Position numbers and translations under genes: made by a program. The notes under the pieces are model-generated. The model did no database searches. It was given only the letters and a program-made list of their open reading frames with translations, and was not told the DNA's origin. Below, one piece after another: positions 24,932 through 31,719 of a stretch of 64,000 nt of DNA. Position 1 is the first letter of the stretch; each line of letters starts with the position of its first letter. Origin of the DNA: LMUY01 sp964245075 (GTDB lineage: Bacteria > Pseudomonadota > Alphaproteobacteria > Acetobacterales > Acetobacteraceae); contig CAXTLC010000007.1 in NCBI GenBank assembly GCA_964245075.1, positions 1-64,000 on the forward strand, given 5' to 3'.

Positions 24932-25195
24932 GTGCCGATGCGACTGGCACCCCCGAGCGTCCGTGAGGTCGCGCCGCGGAATGGCCGCCGCCTCTGGGAC
25001 AAGATCCTGGTGGCTTTCCACCACGCCTGCGACCTGGACGATCTCGAGACCGCCGAGGCCATGCTCCAAACGCTGGAGCTGATGCTCGCCCGCGAAACAA
25101 TAGCAGTGGACACCCACCGGCGGCGCAATATAGAAGGTTTCGTTGCTGCGCACGAACGACTCTGGCATCTCCGGTATCCGCAACCGCGGGCGTAG
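24932..25195 (+). CDS. Small conserved protein, paralogue of the 2654 product
   Basis: An 87-residue helical protein without a recognised domain, aligned with the product at 2654-2917 (RRLWDKI, FHHACDLDDLE, LQTLELMLAR, RRRNIE, AHERLWHLRYP). The GTG start at 24932 has GGGAGG upstream. Directly before it lies an 11-codon open frame (24896-24931, MVNESRLAVGG) whose own ATG follows GGAAGG and whose TGA abuts this GTG. That peptide resembles the N-terminus of the other paralogue (MGNSLARFAGF), so a frameshift or a split start in this copy is possible. Function is unknown. Confidence 0.7.
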   Translation: MPMRLAPPSVREVAPRNGRRLWDKILVAFHHACDLDDLETAEAMLQTLELMLARETIAVDTHRRRNIEGFVAAHERLWHLRYPQPRA

Positions 25196-25282
25196 TCAAG
25201 CAACTGAGAGGGAACTCATAGTTTAGCGTCACGTTTGGAGCGCGTCCGTTTCGAACGGCATATCCCACTTGTGGATCTGAAG

Positions 25283-25537
25283 ATGACCTTATACGTTGCC
25301 CTGTTTTGGGTGGACGGCGCTCAATTGTCTGGCGTCAAGTTTGGTTCCATGGACATCGGCAAGACCATCGCCTTTGCCAGGAAGATGCTCGCCAAGCTGC
25401 CGATCCGTGACCCCGACTACCAGGCCGGCCTCCACGCCATCGTGGATGACTGGCATGGCGATGTCCTGTTGCAGCCGACGACCGACACCGGCAACTTCCT
25501 CCTGATATCGATCGACCTGGACGTGGAGGAGATTTAA
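25283..25537 (+). CDS. Small hypothetical protein
   Basis: An 84-residue protein with an N-terminal hydrophobic strand (TLYVALFWVDG), a helical middle (KTIAFARKMLAKLP) and an acidic C-terminus (ISIDLDVEEI). No family was recognised. Codon use is plausible and the frame is on the same strand as the preceding small gene, 87 bp after it. ATG 25283 is preferred; a TTG at 25235 would add 16 residues. Confidence 0.5.
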   Translation: MTLYVALFWVDGAQLSGVKFGSMDIGKTIAFARKMLAKLPIRDPDYQAGLHAIVDDWHGDVLLQPTTDTGNFLLISIDLDVEEI

Positions 25538-25643
25538 GGCGCCGTCCGGCCGTACGCAAGCAGCCAGCGGCCCAGGATGCCCACGCAAACGTCAGCGGGA
25601 GACTTCCCCCCCGGCCCGCCTCGATCGGGAGGAGGGTCCGCCT

Positions 25644-26132
25644 TCAGTTCCTCCGCCACAGCTCCTCGTTCAGCAGCAACGCGAACCCGACCCAGGCGAC
25701 CACCGGCAGCATGGCGCGTGACGCCGAACGGTCCACCGCGGCGCCGGCGCCCGAGGCGGTGGCCGCGGACGCCAGCATCCCCACCGTCACGGCCCCGCTG
25801 CTCACCAGGTCCCGCCGGCCGAAGAACAGCCACGGGAACAACGCGATCCCGGCCACCGTGCCGCTCCATCCCGCGAGCGCCGCCGAGCGTTGCGGCCGGT
25901 GCGGCGCCCGCAGCAGGCGGAAGCCGGCGTAGCCGATCAAGCTGTACAGCACGGTCCACACCGCGCCGATCGCCGGGCCAGGCGGCGTGAAGGGCGGCTT
26001 GCGCAGCCGCGCGTACCAAACGGCCGCGCGGGGCATCCGCGGCCCGGCACGGCCTCCCACCAGCGCCGCGCCCAGCACCGCCCCCGCCGCCGTCAGCGCG
26101 GCGGCAGCCTTGCCTGGTGAGTGCTCGTCCAT
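25644..26132 (-). CDS. tspO: TspO/MBR family protein
   Basis: A 162-residue membrane protein with five helices. The family signature is visible as YARLRKPPFTPPGPAIGAVW followed by TVLYSLIGYAGF, and the C-terminal LLLNEELWRRN fits. TspO proteins bind porphyrins or sterol-like ligands and affect stress responses in alphaproteobacteria. ATG 26132 leaves a short N-terminal extension with a signal-like first helix. It is divergent from the membrane protein at 26229. Confidence 0.88.
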   Translation of the reverse strand: MDEHSPGKAAAALTAAGAVLGAALVGGRAGPRMPRAAVWYARLRKPPFTPPGPAIGAVWTVLYSLIGYAGFRLLRAPHRPQRSAALAGWSGTVAGIALFPWLFFGRRDLVSSGAVTVGMLASAATASGAGAAVDRSASRAMLPVVAWVGFALLLNEELWRRN

Positions 26133-26228
26133 GGTTGCGTCCCTTGTCTGTTCCGGTGTGACGCGGGACGGGCGGGGGCGTTCCTTCGTCACTTCCCTTT
26201 GTTCCGCCGCCGGGGCAGGGTCGGCCGC

Positions 26229-26687
26229 ATGAGCGACGCGATCCGTCCCGCCAGCCTGTCTCACGCCCGCCTCCCCCGCGCGGCCGCGCCCCGCTTGCCG
26301 GCGCGCCTCCTGGCCGCCGCCGCCCTGCTCGGCGGCGGCGTGGCGGGCGTGCTCGCCACGCCGGGCACCTTGGCCCACGCGGCCGTGGCGCAAGCCGGCC
26401 CGGAGCTGACCCGGCTGCTGCGGACGATGGCCGTGCTCAAGCTGGCGCTGGTCGGGGGCGCCGCCGCCTTCGTGTGGTGGCGCCTGCGCTTCCCGGCGCG
26501 TCCCGTGCTGGCCGCCTCCTACGCGGCGGCGCTGGCGATGGCCGCCGCCGCGCCCGGGCTGATCTGGGGAATGGCGCACGTCGTGCCGGGCGCCGTGCTG
26601 ATGCACGGCGGGCTCGTCCTGCTGGCCGTGTTGTTCTGGCGGGACGAGGGAAGCCCGGCCATCCTCCGCCTGCCCGCCCGGCGATGA
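26229..26687 (+). CDS. Predicted integral membrane protein
   Basis: A 152-residue protein with an Arg/Ala-rich N-terminus and about four membrane segments (28-46, 64-84, 90-110, 113-138). No family was recognised. Pairing of a His (GMAHVVPG) with membrane helices is seen but no cofactor role can be claimed. Its stop overlaps the nagZ start, so it is coupled to cell-wall recycling only by position. Confidence 0.65.
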   Translation: MSDAIRPASLSHARLPRAAAPRLPARLLAAAALLGGGVAGVLATPGTLAHAAVAQAGPELTRLLRTMAVLKLALVGGAAAFVWWRLRFPARPVLAASYAAALAMAAAAPGLIWGMAHVVPGAVLMHGGLVLLAVLFWRDEGSPAILRLPARR

Positions 26688-27636
26688 AGGCGGCCATCGT
26701 CGGCATCGCCGGCACGGCGCTGGCGCCCGGCGAGGTTGCGCTGCTGCGCGAGCACCGGCCTGCCGGGGTCATCCTGTTCGCCCGCAACGTCCACCACCCG
26801 GCGCAGGTCGCGGCGCTCACGGCCCACGTCGCCCGCCTGCTGCCCCCGCTCGCCGTGGCGGTGGTGGACCAGGAAGGCGGGCGCAGCCGGGCGACGCCCG
26901 GCTGGGCGCGCTCGCCGCGGCGGACCGCCCCGCCGGGCTGCGCGCCGCCTGGCTGACGGGGGCGCTGATCGGCATGGAAGCCGCCGCCGCCGGGCTGGAC
27001 GTGGTGTGCGCCCCCGTGCTGGACCGCGCCGTGCCCGGCGCCGACGCGGTGATCGGCGACCGCGCCTACGCCGCCGACGGGGTGGTGGTGGGCGAGATGG
27101 CCGCCGCCGCGGCGGCCGGGCTGCTGGCCGCGGGGGTGCAGCCGGTCGGCAAGCACTGCCCCGGCCATGGCCGCGCCACGGCGGACAGCCACCACTCCCT
27201 TCCCCGGCTCGACGGGGTGGACGAAGCCGATCTGGTGCCCTTCGCCCGCTGTGCCCATCTGCCCTGGATGATGACCGCACACATCGTCTACCAGGCGGAG
27301 GACCCGGCCCGCCCGGCCACGCACTCGCCCGCCATCATCCGGGAGGTGATCCGCGGCCGGCTCGGCTTCGGCGGCGTGCTCCTCAGCGACGACCTGTCCA
27401 TGGGCGCGCTGTCGGGCACGCCGGCCGAGCGGGCCGCCGCCGCGCTGGACGCCGGGTGCGACCTCGCCCTGCACTGCTCCGGCGTGCTGGAGGAAACGGC
27501 CGGGCTGCTCGCCGCCTGCCCGGACGCGGCGGAGCCGGCGCTGGGCCGCCTGCGCGCCGCCTTGTTCCTGGCCGAGCGCTCCCGCCAGGCGCTGGACCCC
27601 GGGGCGATGCTGGCGGAACGGGACGCGCTGCTGTGA
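26684..27636 (+). pseudogene. nagZ: Beta-N-acetylhexosaminidase NagZ, frameshifted in this sequence
   Basis: NagZ removes GlcNAc from muropeptides in the cytoplasm. The N-terminal part (26684 to about 26884) reads to VVDQEGGR, then goes out of frame and stops at 26956. The rest continues one frame away (GDARLGALAAADR onward) and contains KHCPGHGRATADSHH, with the catalytic His region, and LLSDDLSMGAL, with the nucleophile Asp. Compared with the family, the residues normally following VDQEGGR(V) are also missing, about 10-15 codons, so a deletion of a non-multiple of three near 26882-26890 is likely. The rest is well preserved, so a recent mutation or an assembly error is equally possible. It overlaps both neighbouring genes. 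Confidence 0.85.
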
Positions 27637-28340
27637 CGGACATCCCCTGGCTCGACCTCGGCCTGACGGTGGCGGCGGCGGTCTGCGCCATCACCCTGCA
27701 CGAGGCCGCCCACGGCATTGCCGCCTGGGCACTGGGCGACGACACGGCGAAGCTGGCCGGCCGGCTGTCGCTGAACCCGCTGCGCCACATCGACCGCGTC
27801 GGCACCATCCTGCTGCCCGGCTTCCTGCTGGTCGCGCAGTTGCTCACGATCCGCCACGTCGCGTTCATGTTCGGCTGGGCCAAGCCGGTGCCCGTCAATG
27901 CCTACCGGTTCCGCCATCCGCGGCAGGACATGGCACTGGTGGCCGCCGCCGGGCCGTTGATGAACTTCCTGCTCGCCTGGCTGGCCGCCCTGGTGCTGGT
28001 GCACCTGGCCGATGGCTGGGGGGGCGCCGCGGGCCTGGCCGTGGTCAACTTCCTTTACATGTCCATCATCACCAACCTGGTGCTGGGCCTGTTCAACCTC
28101 CTGCCGATCCCGCCGATGGACGGCGGCCGCATCGTGGTCGGCGTGCTGCCCGCCGGGCTGGCGATGCGCTGGGCGCGGGTGGAGCGCGCAGGCATCGTGC
28201 TGGTGCTGCTGGGCGTGTTCCTGCTGCCGACCGCGCTGCGGGAGTTCGGCATCGAGTTCGACCCGGTCGGCTCCGCGCTGAACACCGTCATCCCCCGCGC
28301 GACGGACCTCGTGCTGCACCTCGCCGGCGACGATGCCTGA
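27633..28340 (+). CDS. Site-2 protease family (M50) membrane metallopeptidase
   Basis: A 235-residue membrane protease. HEAAHG (residues 23-28) is the zinc-binding HExxH in the first helix, and NLLPIPPMDGGR later supplies the third ligand (the NPDG-like motif). Such compact M50B proteins cleave within the membrane; the substrate is unknown. The GTG start overlaps the nagZ stop. The stop codon overlaps an ATG of the scpA repeat (ATGCCTGA), in a 15-bp tandem array that continues to gap 3. Confidence 0.93.
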   Translation: MTDIPWLDLGLTVAAAVCAITLHEAAHGIAAWALGDDTAKLAGRLSLNPLRHIDRVGTILLPGFLLVAQLLTIRHVAFMFGWAKPVPVNAYRFRHPRQDMALVAAAGPLMNFLLAWLAALVLVHLADGWGGAAGLAVVNFLYMSIITNLVLGLFNLLPIPPMDGGRIVVGVLPAGLAMRWARVERAGIVLVLLGVFLLPTALREFGIEFDPVGSALNTVIPRATDLVLHLAGDDA

Positions 28341-28520
28341 GTCGCCGATGCCTGAGTCGCCGATGCCTGAGTCGCNNNNNNNNNNNNNNNNNNNNNNNNN
28401 NNNNNNNNNNNNNNNNNNNNNNNNNNNNNNNNNNNNNNNNNNNNNNNNNNNNNNNNNNNNNNNNNNNNNNNNNNNCGATGCCTGAGTCGCCGATGCCTGA
28501 GTCGCCGATGCCTGAGTCGC
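28331..28520. repeat. 15-bp tandem repeat at the M50|scpA junction, with assembly gap 3
   Basis: CGATGCCTGAGTCGC is repeated three times at 28331-28375 and three times at 28476-28520 around 100 N. Each unit contains ATGCCTGA: a TGA stop (the first one ends the M50 gene) and an ATG in the scpA frame. In the scpA frame it encodes Met-Pro-Glu-Ser-Pro repeats. The true copy number is unresolved. Confidence 0.9.
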
Positions 28521-29257
28521 TGATGCCTTCCCGCCTGGCGTTGTCGCTGGAAGGGTTCGAGGGGCCGCTCGACCTGCTGCTGGACCTGGCGCGGGCGCAG
28601 AAGGTGGACCTGGCGAAGATCTCCATCGGGCGCCTGGTGGAGCAGTTCCTGGCCGCCGTGGCGGGGGCGGACCGCGTCCGGCTGGAGCTTGCGGCCGATT
28701 GGCTGGTGATGGCCGCCTGGCTCACCTGGCTGAAATCCCGCCTGCTGCTGCCGGACGACCAGCCGGAAGCCGAGGAAGGCATGGAAGCCGCCGAGGCGCT
28801 GGCCGCCCGGCTGCTGGCGCTGCAACGGATTCGCGCCGCCGCGCATTGGCTGGACGGCCGGCCCGCGCTCGGCCGCGACGTGTGGGGCCGCGGCGCCGCC
28901 GAGAGCTTCACCGAGCTGGACCGCTCCGGCCTCCAGGCGAACACGTCCGGCCTGCTGCGCGCCTACCTGGCCGCGCGGCGCCGGGGTGCGGCGGGGCAGC
29001 GCTACCGCCCCGCCGCCGCGCCGTTCTGGAGCGTGCGGGACGCGCTGGAGCGGCTCGGCGCCATGCTCGGCCATGTTCCGGACTGGACGGTGCTGGAACG
29101 CTTCCTGCCGGACGCCGCCCCCGACCCGCTGGCCCGGCGCGCCGCCACCGCCGCCACCCTGCTCGCCGGGCTGGAGCTGGCGCGGGACGGGCGGCTGCGC
29201 CTCCGGCAGGACCAGCCGTTCGGCCCCATCATGCTGGCGGGAGGCGCCGGTGGTTGA
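28478..29257 (+). CDS. scpA: Segregation and condensation protein A
   Basis: A kleisin subunit of the SMC-ScpAB condensin. The core begins LALSLEGFEGPLDLLLDLARAQKVDL (in part), the diagnostic ScpA N-terminus, and ends in a winged-helix region. Upstream of residue 15 the protein is MPES(P/L) repeats encoded by the 15-bp array, each with its own ATG, so the true start is undetermined; ATG 28333 overlapping the M50 stop, or ATG 28523, are alternatives. The stop codon lies in the first unit of a 25-bp repeat shared with the scpB start. Confidence 0.93.
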   Translation: MPESPMPESPMPESLMPSRLALSLEGFEGPLDLLLDLARAQKVDLAKISIGRLVEQFLAAVAGADRVRLELAADWLVMAAWLTWLKSRLLLPDDQPEAEEGMEAAEALAARLLALQRIRAAAHWLDGRPALGRDVWGRGAAESFTELDRSGLQANTSGLLRAYLAARRRGAAGQRYRPAAAPFWSVRDALERLGAMLGHVPDWTVLERFLPDAAPDPLARRAATAATLLAGLELARDGRLRLRQDQPFGPIMLAGGAGG

Positions 29258-29308
29258 CCTGGCGGGAGGTGCCGGTGGTTGACCTGGCGGGAAGCGCCGG
29301 TGGTTGAC
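29234..29308. repeat. 25-bp triplication spanning the scpA stop and scpB start
   Basis: Three consecutive 25-bp units (29234-29258, 29259-29283, 29284-29308), beginning CTGGCGGGAGG and ending GGTGGTTGAC, differ at only a few positions. Each contains GTGGTTGA, that is a GTG start and a TGA stop. The TGA of unit 1 ends scpA; the GTG of unit 3 (29300) starts scpB. The unit length is not a multiple of three. Confidence 0.9.
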
Positions 29309-29896
29309 GAGGACCAGATCCGGCTGGCCGAGGCGCTGGTGTTCGCCAGCGCCGACCCGGTGCCGGTGCGCGCGGTGCAGCAGCTCCTCCCGCCCGACGC
29401 AGACGCCGCGGCCGTGCTGGCCGCCCTGCGCGATCGCTGCGCCGGGCGGGGCGTGCGCCTGGTGGAGGTGGCGGGCGGCTGGCAGTTCCGCACCGCGGCG
29501 GACCTGGCGCCGGCGCTGCGCCGGGTGGTGCCGCAGCCGCGCCGCCTGCCGCGGGCGGCGATGGAGACGCTGGCCATCATCGCCTACCACCAGCCGGTCA
29601 CCCGGCCGGAGATCGAGGAGATGCGCGGCGCCAGCCTGTCCCAGGCGACGATGGACGCGCTGCTGGAGAACGGCCTGATCGCCGCCGCCGGCCGGCGGGA
29701 GGTGCCGGGCCGGCCGACCCTGTGGGCCACGGCTCCCGCCTTCCTGTCCCAGTTCGGCCTGCGCGACCTGCGCGACCTGCCGAAGCGGGAAGACCTGCTG
29801 GTGGAGCCTCCGCCCGTCGTCCCGGTGCCGGTGGAGGGAGCGCCGCGGGACGCCGCCCCTTTGACGGACGAGGCCGGTTTCCCACCTTCGGGGTGA
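29300..29896 (+). CDS. scpB: Segregation and condensation protein B
   Basis: A 198-residue ScpB, the winged-helix dimer partner of ScpA in the SMC condensin. Visible motifs are LAEALVFASADPVPV near the N-terminus, ETLAIIAYHQPVTRPEIEEMRG and the GRPTLWATAPAFLSQFGL region. The C-terminal 45 residues are Pro-rich. GTG 29300 is taken as the start because it sits in the third junction unit with a GGCGGGAAG sequence upstream; a TTG at 29279 is in frame. Confidence 0.93.
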   Translation: MVDEDQIRLAEALVFASADPVPVRAVQQLLPPDADAAAVLAALRDRCAGRGVRLVEVAGGWQFRTAADLAPALRRVVPQPRRLPRAAMETLAIIAYHQPVTRPEIEEMRGASLSQATMDALLENGLIAAAGRREVPGRPTLWATAPAFLSQFGLRDLRDLPKREDLLVEPPPVVPVPVEGAPRDAAPLTDEAGFPPSG

Positions 29897-29940
29897 CGTG
29901 CTAAGCGAGCCTCCGAAGGTTCGCGCACGGAGATCAGCCC

Positions 29941-30004
29941 AAGCGGGCTCGCGCGGCCTGCCTTCGCCGGAAGCGAAGCGTGGACAGGCCGCGCGAGCCT
30001 GCTT
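29941..30004 (+). promoter_or_regulatory. Large hairpin (20-bp arms) upstream of tatB
   Basis: 29941-29960 and 29985-30004 are complementary over 20 bases with a single G-T pair. The 24-base interior contains a further 6-bp stem (CTTCGC/GCGAAG at 29962-29967 and 29973-29978). The element ends 27 bases before tatB, where tatA would lie in relatives. There is no T-run. It could be a 5' UTR structure or a REP-like palindrome. Confidence 0.6.
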
Positions 30005-30031
30005 GGAGGCCCCGGTGGGAGTGCGGCTGCG

Positions 30032-30709
30032 ATGTTCGATTTTGCCTGGTCCGAGATCGCCCTGATCGGCGTGGTTGCGCTGGTCCTGATCGGCCCGAAG
30101 GACATGCCGGTTGCCATCAAGTACATCAGCACCGCCGTGAAAAAGGCGCGGCGCATGGCGTCGGAGTTCCAGGGCCACGTGGACGAGATGGTGCGCGACG
30201 CCGACCTGCACGAGGTCCGCGACCAGATCCGCGAGATCCGCAGCCTGGACATCCGCGGCACCATCACCCGCGCCGTGGATGGGGACGGTTCCATCCGCAA
30301 GGCGTTCCAGGACCCGATGCGCGCCCCGCCGCCCGTGGTGACGACCCCGGCCGGCTTGGTCCCGGTCGAGGCGGCGGCCGTGGCCGAACGTCCGGAGCAC
30401 GCCATCGCGCCGCCCGCCCCGGAGCACCCGGGCGAACTGGCCGCCCCGGAGCACCCGGCCGAAGCGCCCGTCTTGGAACGTCCGGGCGAAGCGCCCGCCT
30501 TGGAACGTCCGGGCGAGGCGCCCGCCTTGGAACATTCGGCCGAGCCGCCCGCCTTCATCCCGCCGCCGAACGCGGCCGGGCTGGAGCCGTCCCGCGCCGC
30601 CGCGCCCGCCTTCATCCCGCCCGCCTTTGTCCAGCCCCCCGTTGTCCAGCCCCCCGTTGTCCGGACTGGGACGGCCGCCGCCCCGCCCGGCAACGCGTCC
30701 GCGGCCTGA
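30032..30709 (+). CDS. tatB: Sec-independent translocase protein TatB
   Basis: A 225-residue TatB. The N-terminal helix with FDFAWSEIALIGVVALVLIG, the Gly-Pro-Lys-Asp hinge and an amphipathic helix to about residue 60 define the family. From about 130 to 174 there are five 9-residue repeats (variants of LERPGEAPA), encoded by 27-bp units, followed by PAFIPP and QPPVV repeats. The long disordered tail exceeds typical TatB. TatB with TatC forms the receptor for twin-arginine signal peptides. tatA is not found next to it. Confidence 0.92.
   Translation: MFDFAWSEIALIGVVALVLIGPKDMPVAIKYISTAVKKARRMASEFQGHVDEMVRDADLHEVRDQIREIRSLDIRGTITRAVDGDGSIRKAFQDPMRAPPPVVTTPAGLVPVEAAAVAERPEHAIAPPAPEHPGELAAPEHPAEAPVLERPGEAPALERPGEAPALEHSAEPPAFIPPPNAAGLEPSRAAAPAFIPPAFVQPPVVQPPVVRTGTAAAPPGNASAA
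30419..30553 (+). repeat. Five 27-bp tandem units inside tatB
   Basis: Five consecutive 27-base units encode nine residues each (EHPGELAAP, EHPAEAPVL, ERPGEAPAL, ERPGEAPAL, EHSAEPPAF). Units 3 and 4 differ by one base, suggesting recent duplication. A 15-bp duplication (QPPVV twice) follows in the same tail. Confidence 0.9.
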
Positions 30710-30715
30710 TCGCCC

Positions 30716-31507
30716 GTGTCCAGCGTGGCCGGCAAGCCGGACGACCCGATCAACGACACCCCGATGCCCTTGCTGGCGCACCTGGTGGAGCTGCGCCGCC
30801 GGCTGATGTGGTCGGGCGGCGCGTTCTTCGTGTGCTTCCTGCTCTGCTACCATTTCTCGACCGCGATCTACTCCTTCCTGGCGCAGCCGCTGGCGGACAT
30901 CCTGCAATCCCGCAGCGGGCAGGACCGGCGGCTGATCTACACGGCGCTGTACGAGGCGTTCTTCACCTACATCAAGGTCGCGTTCTTCGGCGGCGCGTTC
31001 CTCGCCTTCCCGGTGATCGCGGCCCAGGCCTACATGTTCGTCGCCCCCGGCCTGTACCGCAGCGAGAAGCGGGCCTTCCTGCCGTTCCTGATCGCCACGC
31101 CGGTGTTGTTCGTGCTGGGCGCGGCGCTCGCCTACTACTTCGTGTTCCCGGTCGCCTGGCGGTTCTTCCTCTCGTTCGAGACGCCGAACGGCGCGGGCGG
31201 CCTGCCGATCGAGCTGCAAGCCAAGGTCGGCGAGTACCTCGACCTGGTGATGAAGCTGATCTTCGCGTTCGGCATCGCCTTCCAGCTTCCGGTGCTGCTC
31301 ACCCTGCTGGCCAAGGTCGGGATCGTGACGGCCGCCAGCCTGAGGAAGATGCGGCGCTACGCCTATGTCGGCATGTTCGTGGTGGCCGCCGTGCTGACCC
31401 CGCCGGACATCATCACCCAGTGCGGCCTCGCCGTGCCGCTGATCCTGCTCTACGAGGTCTCGATCGTCGCCGCGCGCTTCGTGGAAACCAAGCCGGTGGA
31501 GGGCTGA
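30716..31507 (+). CDS. tatC: Sec-independent translocase protein TatC
   Basis: A 263-residue TatC with six membrane helices. HLVELRRRLMWS at residues 20-31 contains the conserved signal-peptide-binding elements, and FFTYIKVAFFGG, LTPPDIITQ and the final helix LILLYEVSIVAARF are diagnostic. It starts with a GTG 6 bases after tatB. Its stop is followed within 2 bases by the 27-bp repeat at gap 4. Confidence 0.96.
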   Translation: MSSVAGKPDDPINDTPMPLLAHLVELRRRLMWSGGAFFVCFLLCYHFSTAIYSFLAQPLADILQSRSGQDRRLIYTALYEAFFTYIKVAFFGGAFLAFPVIAAQAYMFVAPGLYRSEKRAFLPFLIATPVLFVLGAALAYYFVFPVAWRFFLSFETPNGAGGLPIELQAKVGEYLDLVMKLIFAFGIAFQLPVLLTLLAKVGIVTAASLRKMRRYAYVGMFVVAAVLTPPDIITQCGLAVPLILLYEVSIVAARFVETKPVEG

Positions 31508-31509
31508 CG

Positions 31510-31719
31510 GCCGCCGTGGCTGGCGAGCGCCAGGTCGCCGCCGTGGTTGGCGAGCGCCAGGTCGNNNNNNNNNNNNNNNNNNNNNNNNNNNNNNNNNNNN
31601 NNNNNNNNNNNNNNNNNNNNNNNNNNNNNNNNNNNNNNNNNNNNNNNNNNNNNNNNNNNNNNNNGCCGCCGTGGCTGGCGAGCGCCAGGTCGCCGCCGTG
31701 GTTGGCGAGCGCCAGGTCG
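31510..31719. repeat. 27-bp tandem repeat flanking assembly gap 4
   Basis: Bases 31510-31564 and 31665-31719 are identical over 55 bases around 100 N. Each has two 27-bp units differing at one base (GTGGCTGGC versus GTGGTTGGC). On the minus strand the units encode GGDLALA(N/S)H at the end of the alkB frame. The matched 55-base ends suggest a false gap. Confidence 0.85.

Noticed and set aside
24721..25195. Integrative element at the tRNA-Leu 3' end
   Set aside because: No integrase gene, no duplicated tRNA end, and normal composition downstream.
26684..27636. Programmed frameshift in nagZ
   Set aside because: No slippery heptamer is seen, and family residues are missing at the junction, which indicates a deletion or error rather than recoding.
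28055..31219. A very long open frame (about 1050 codons) on the minus strand across scpA, scpB, tatB and tatC
   Set aside because: It is antisense to four genes with clear family motifs, spans an N gap, and its translation has no domain. High GC lowers stop frequency in this frame.
20882..31719. Tandem arrays considered as CRISPR arrays
   Set aside because: Units of 15-27 bp are directly adjacent without unique spacers, and no cas gene is present.
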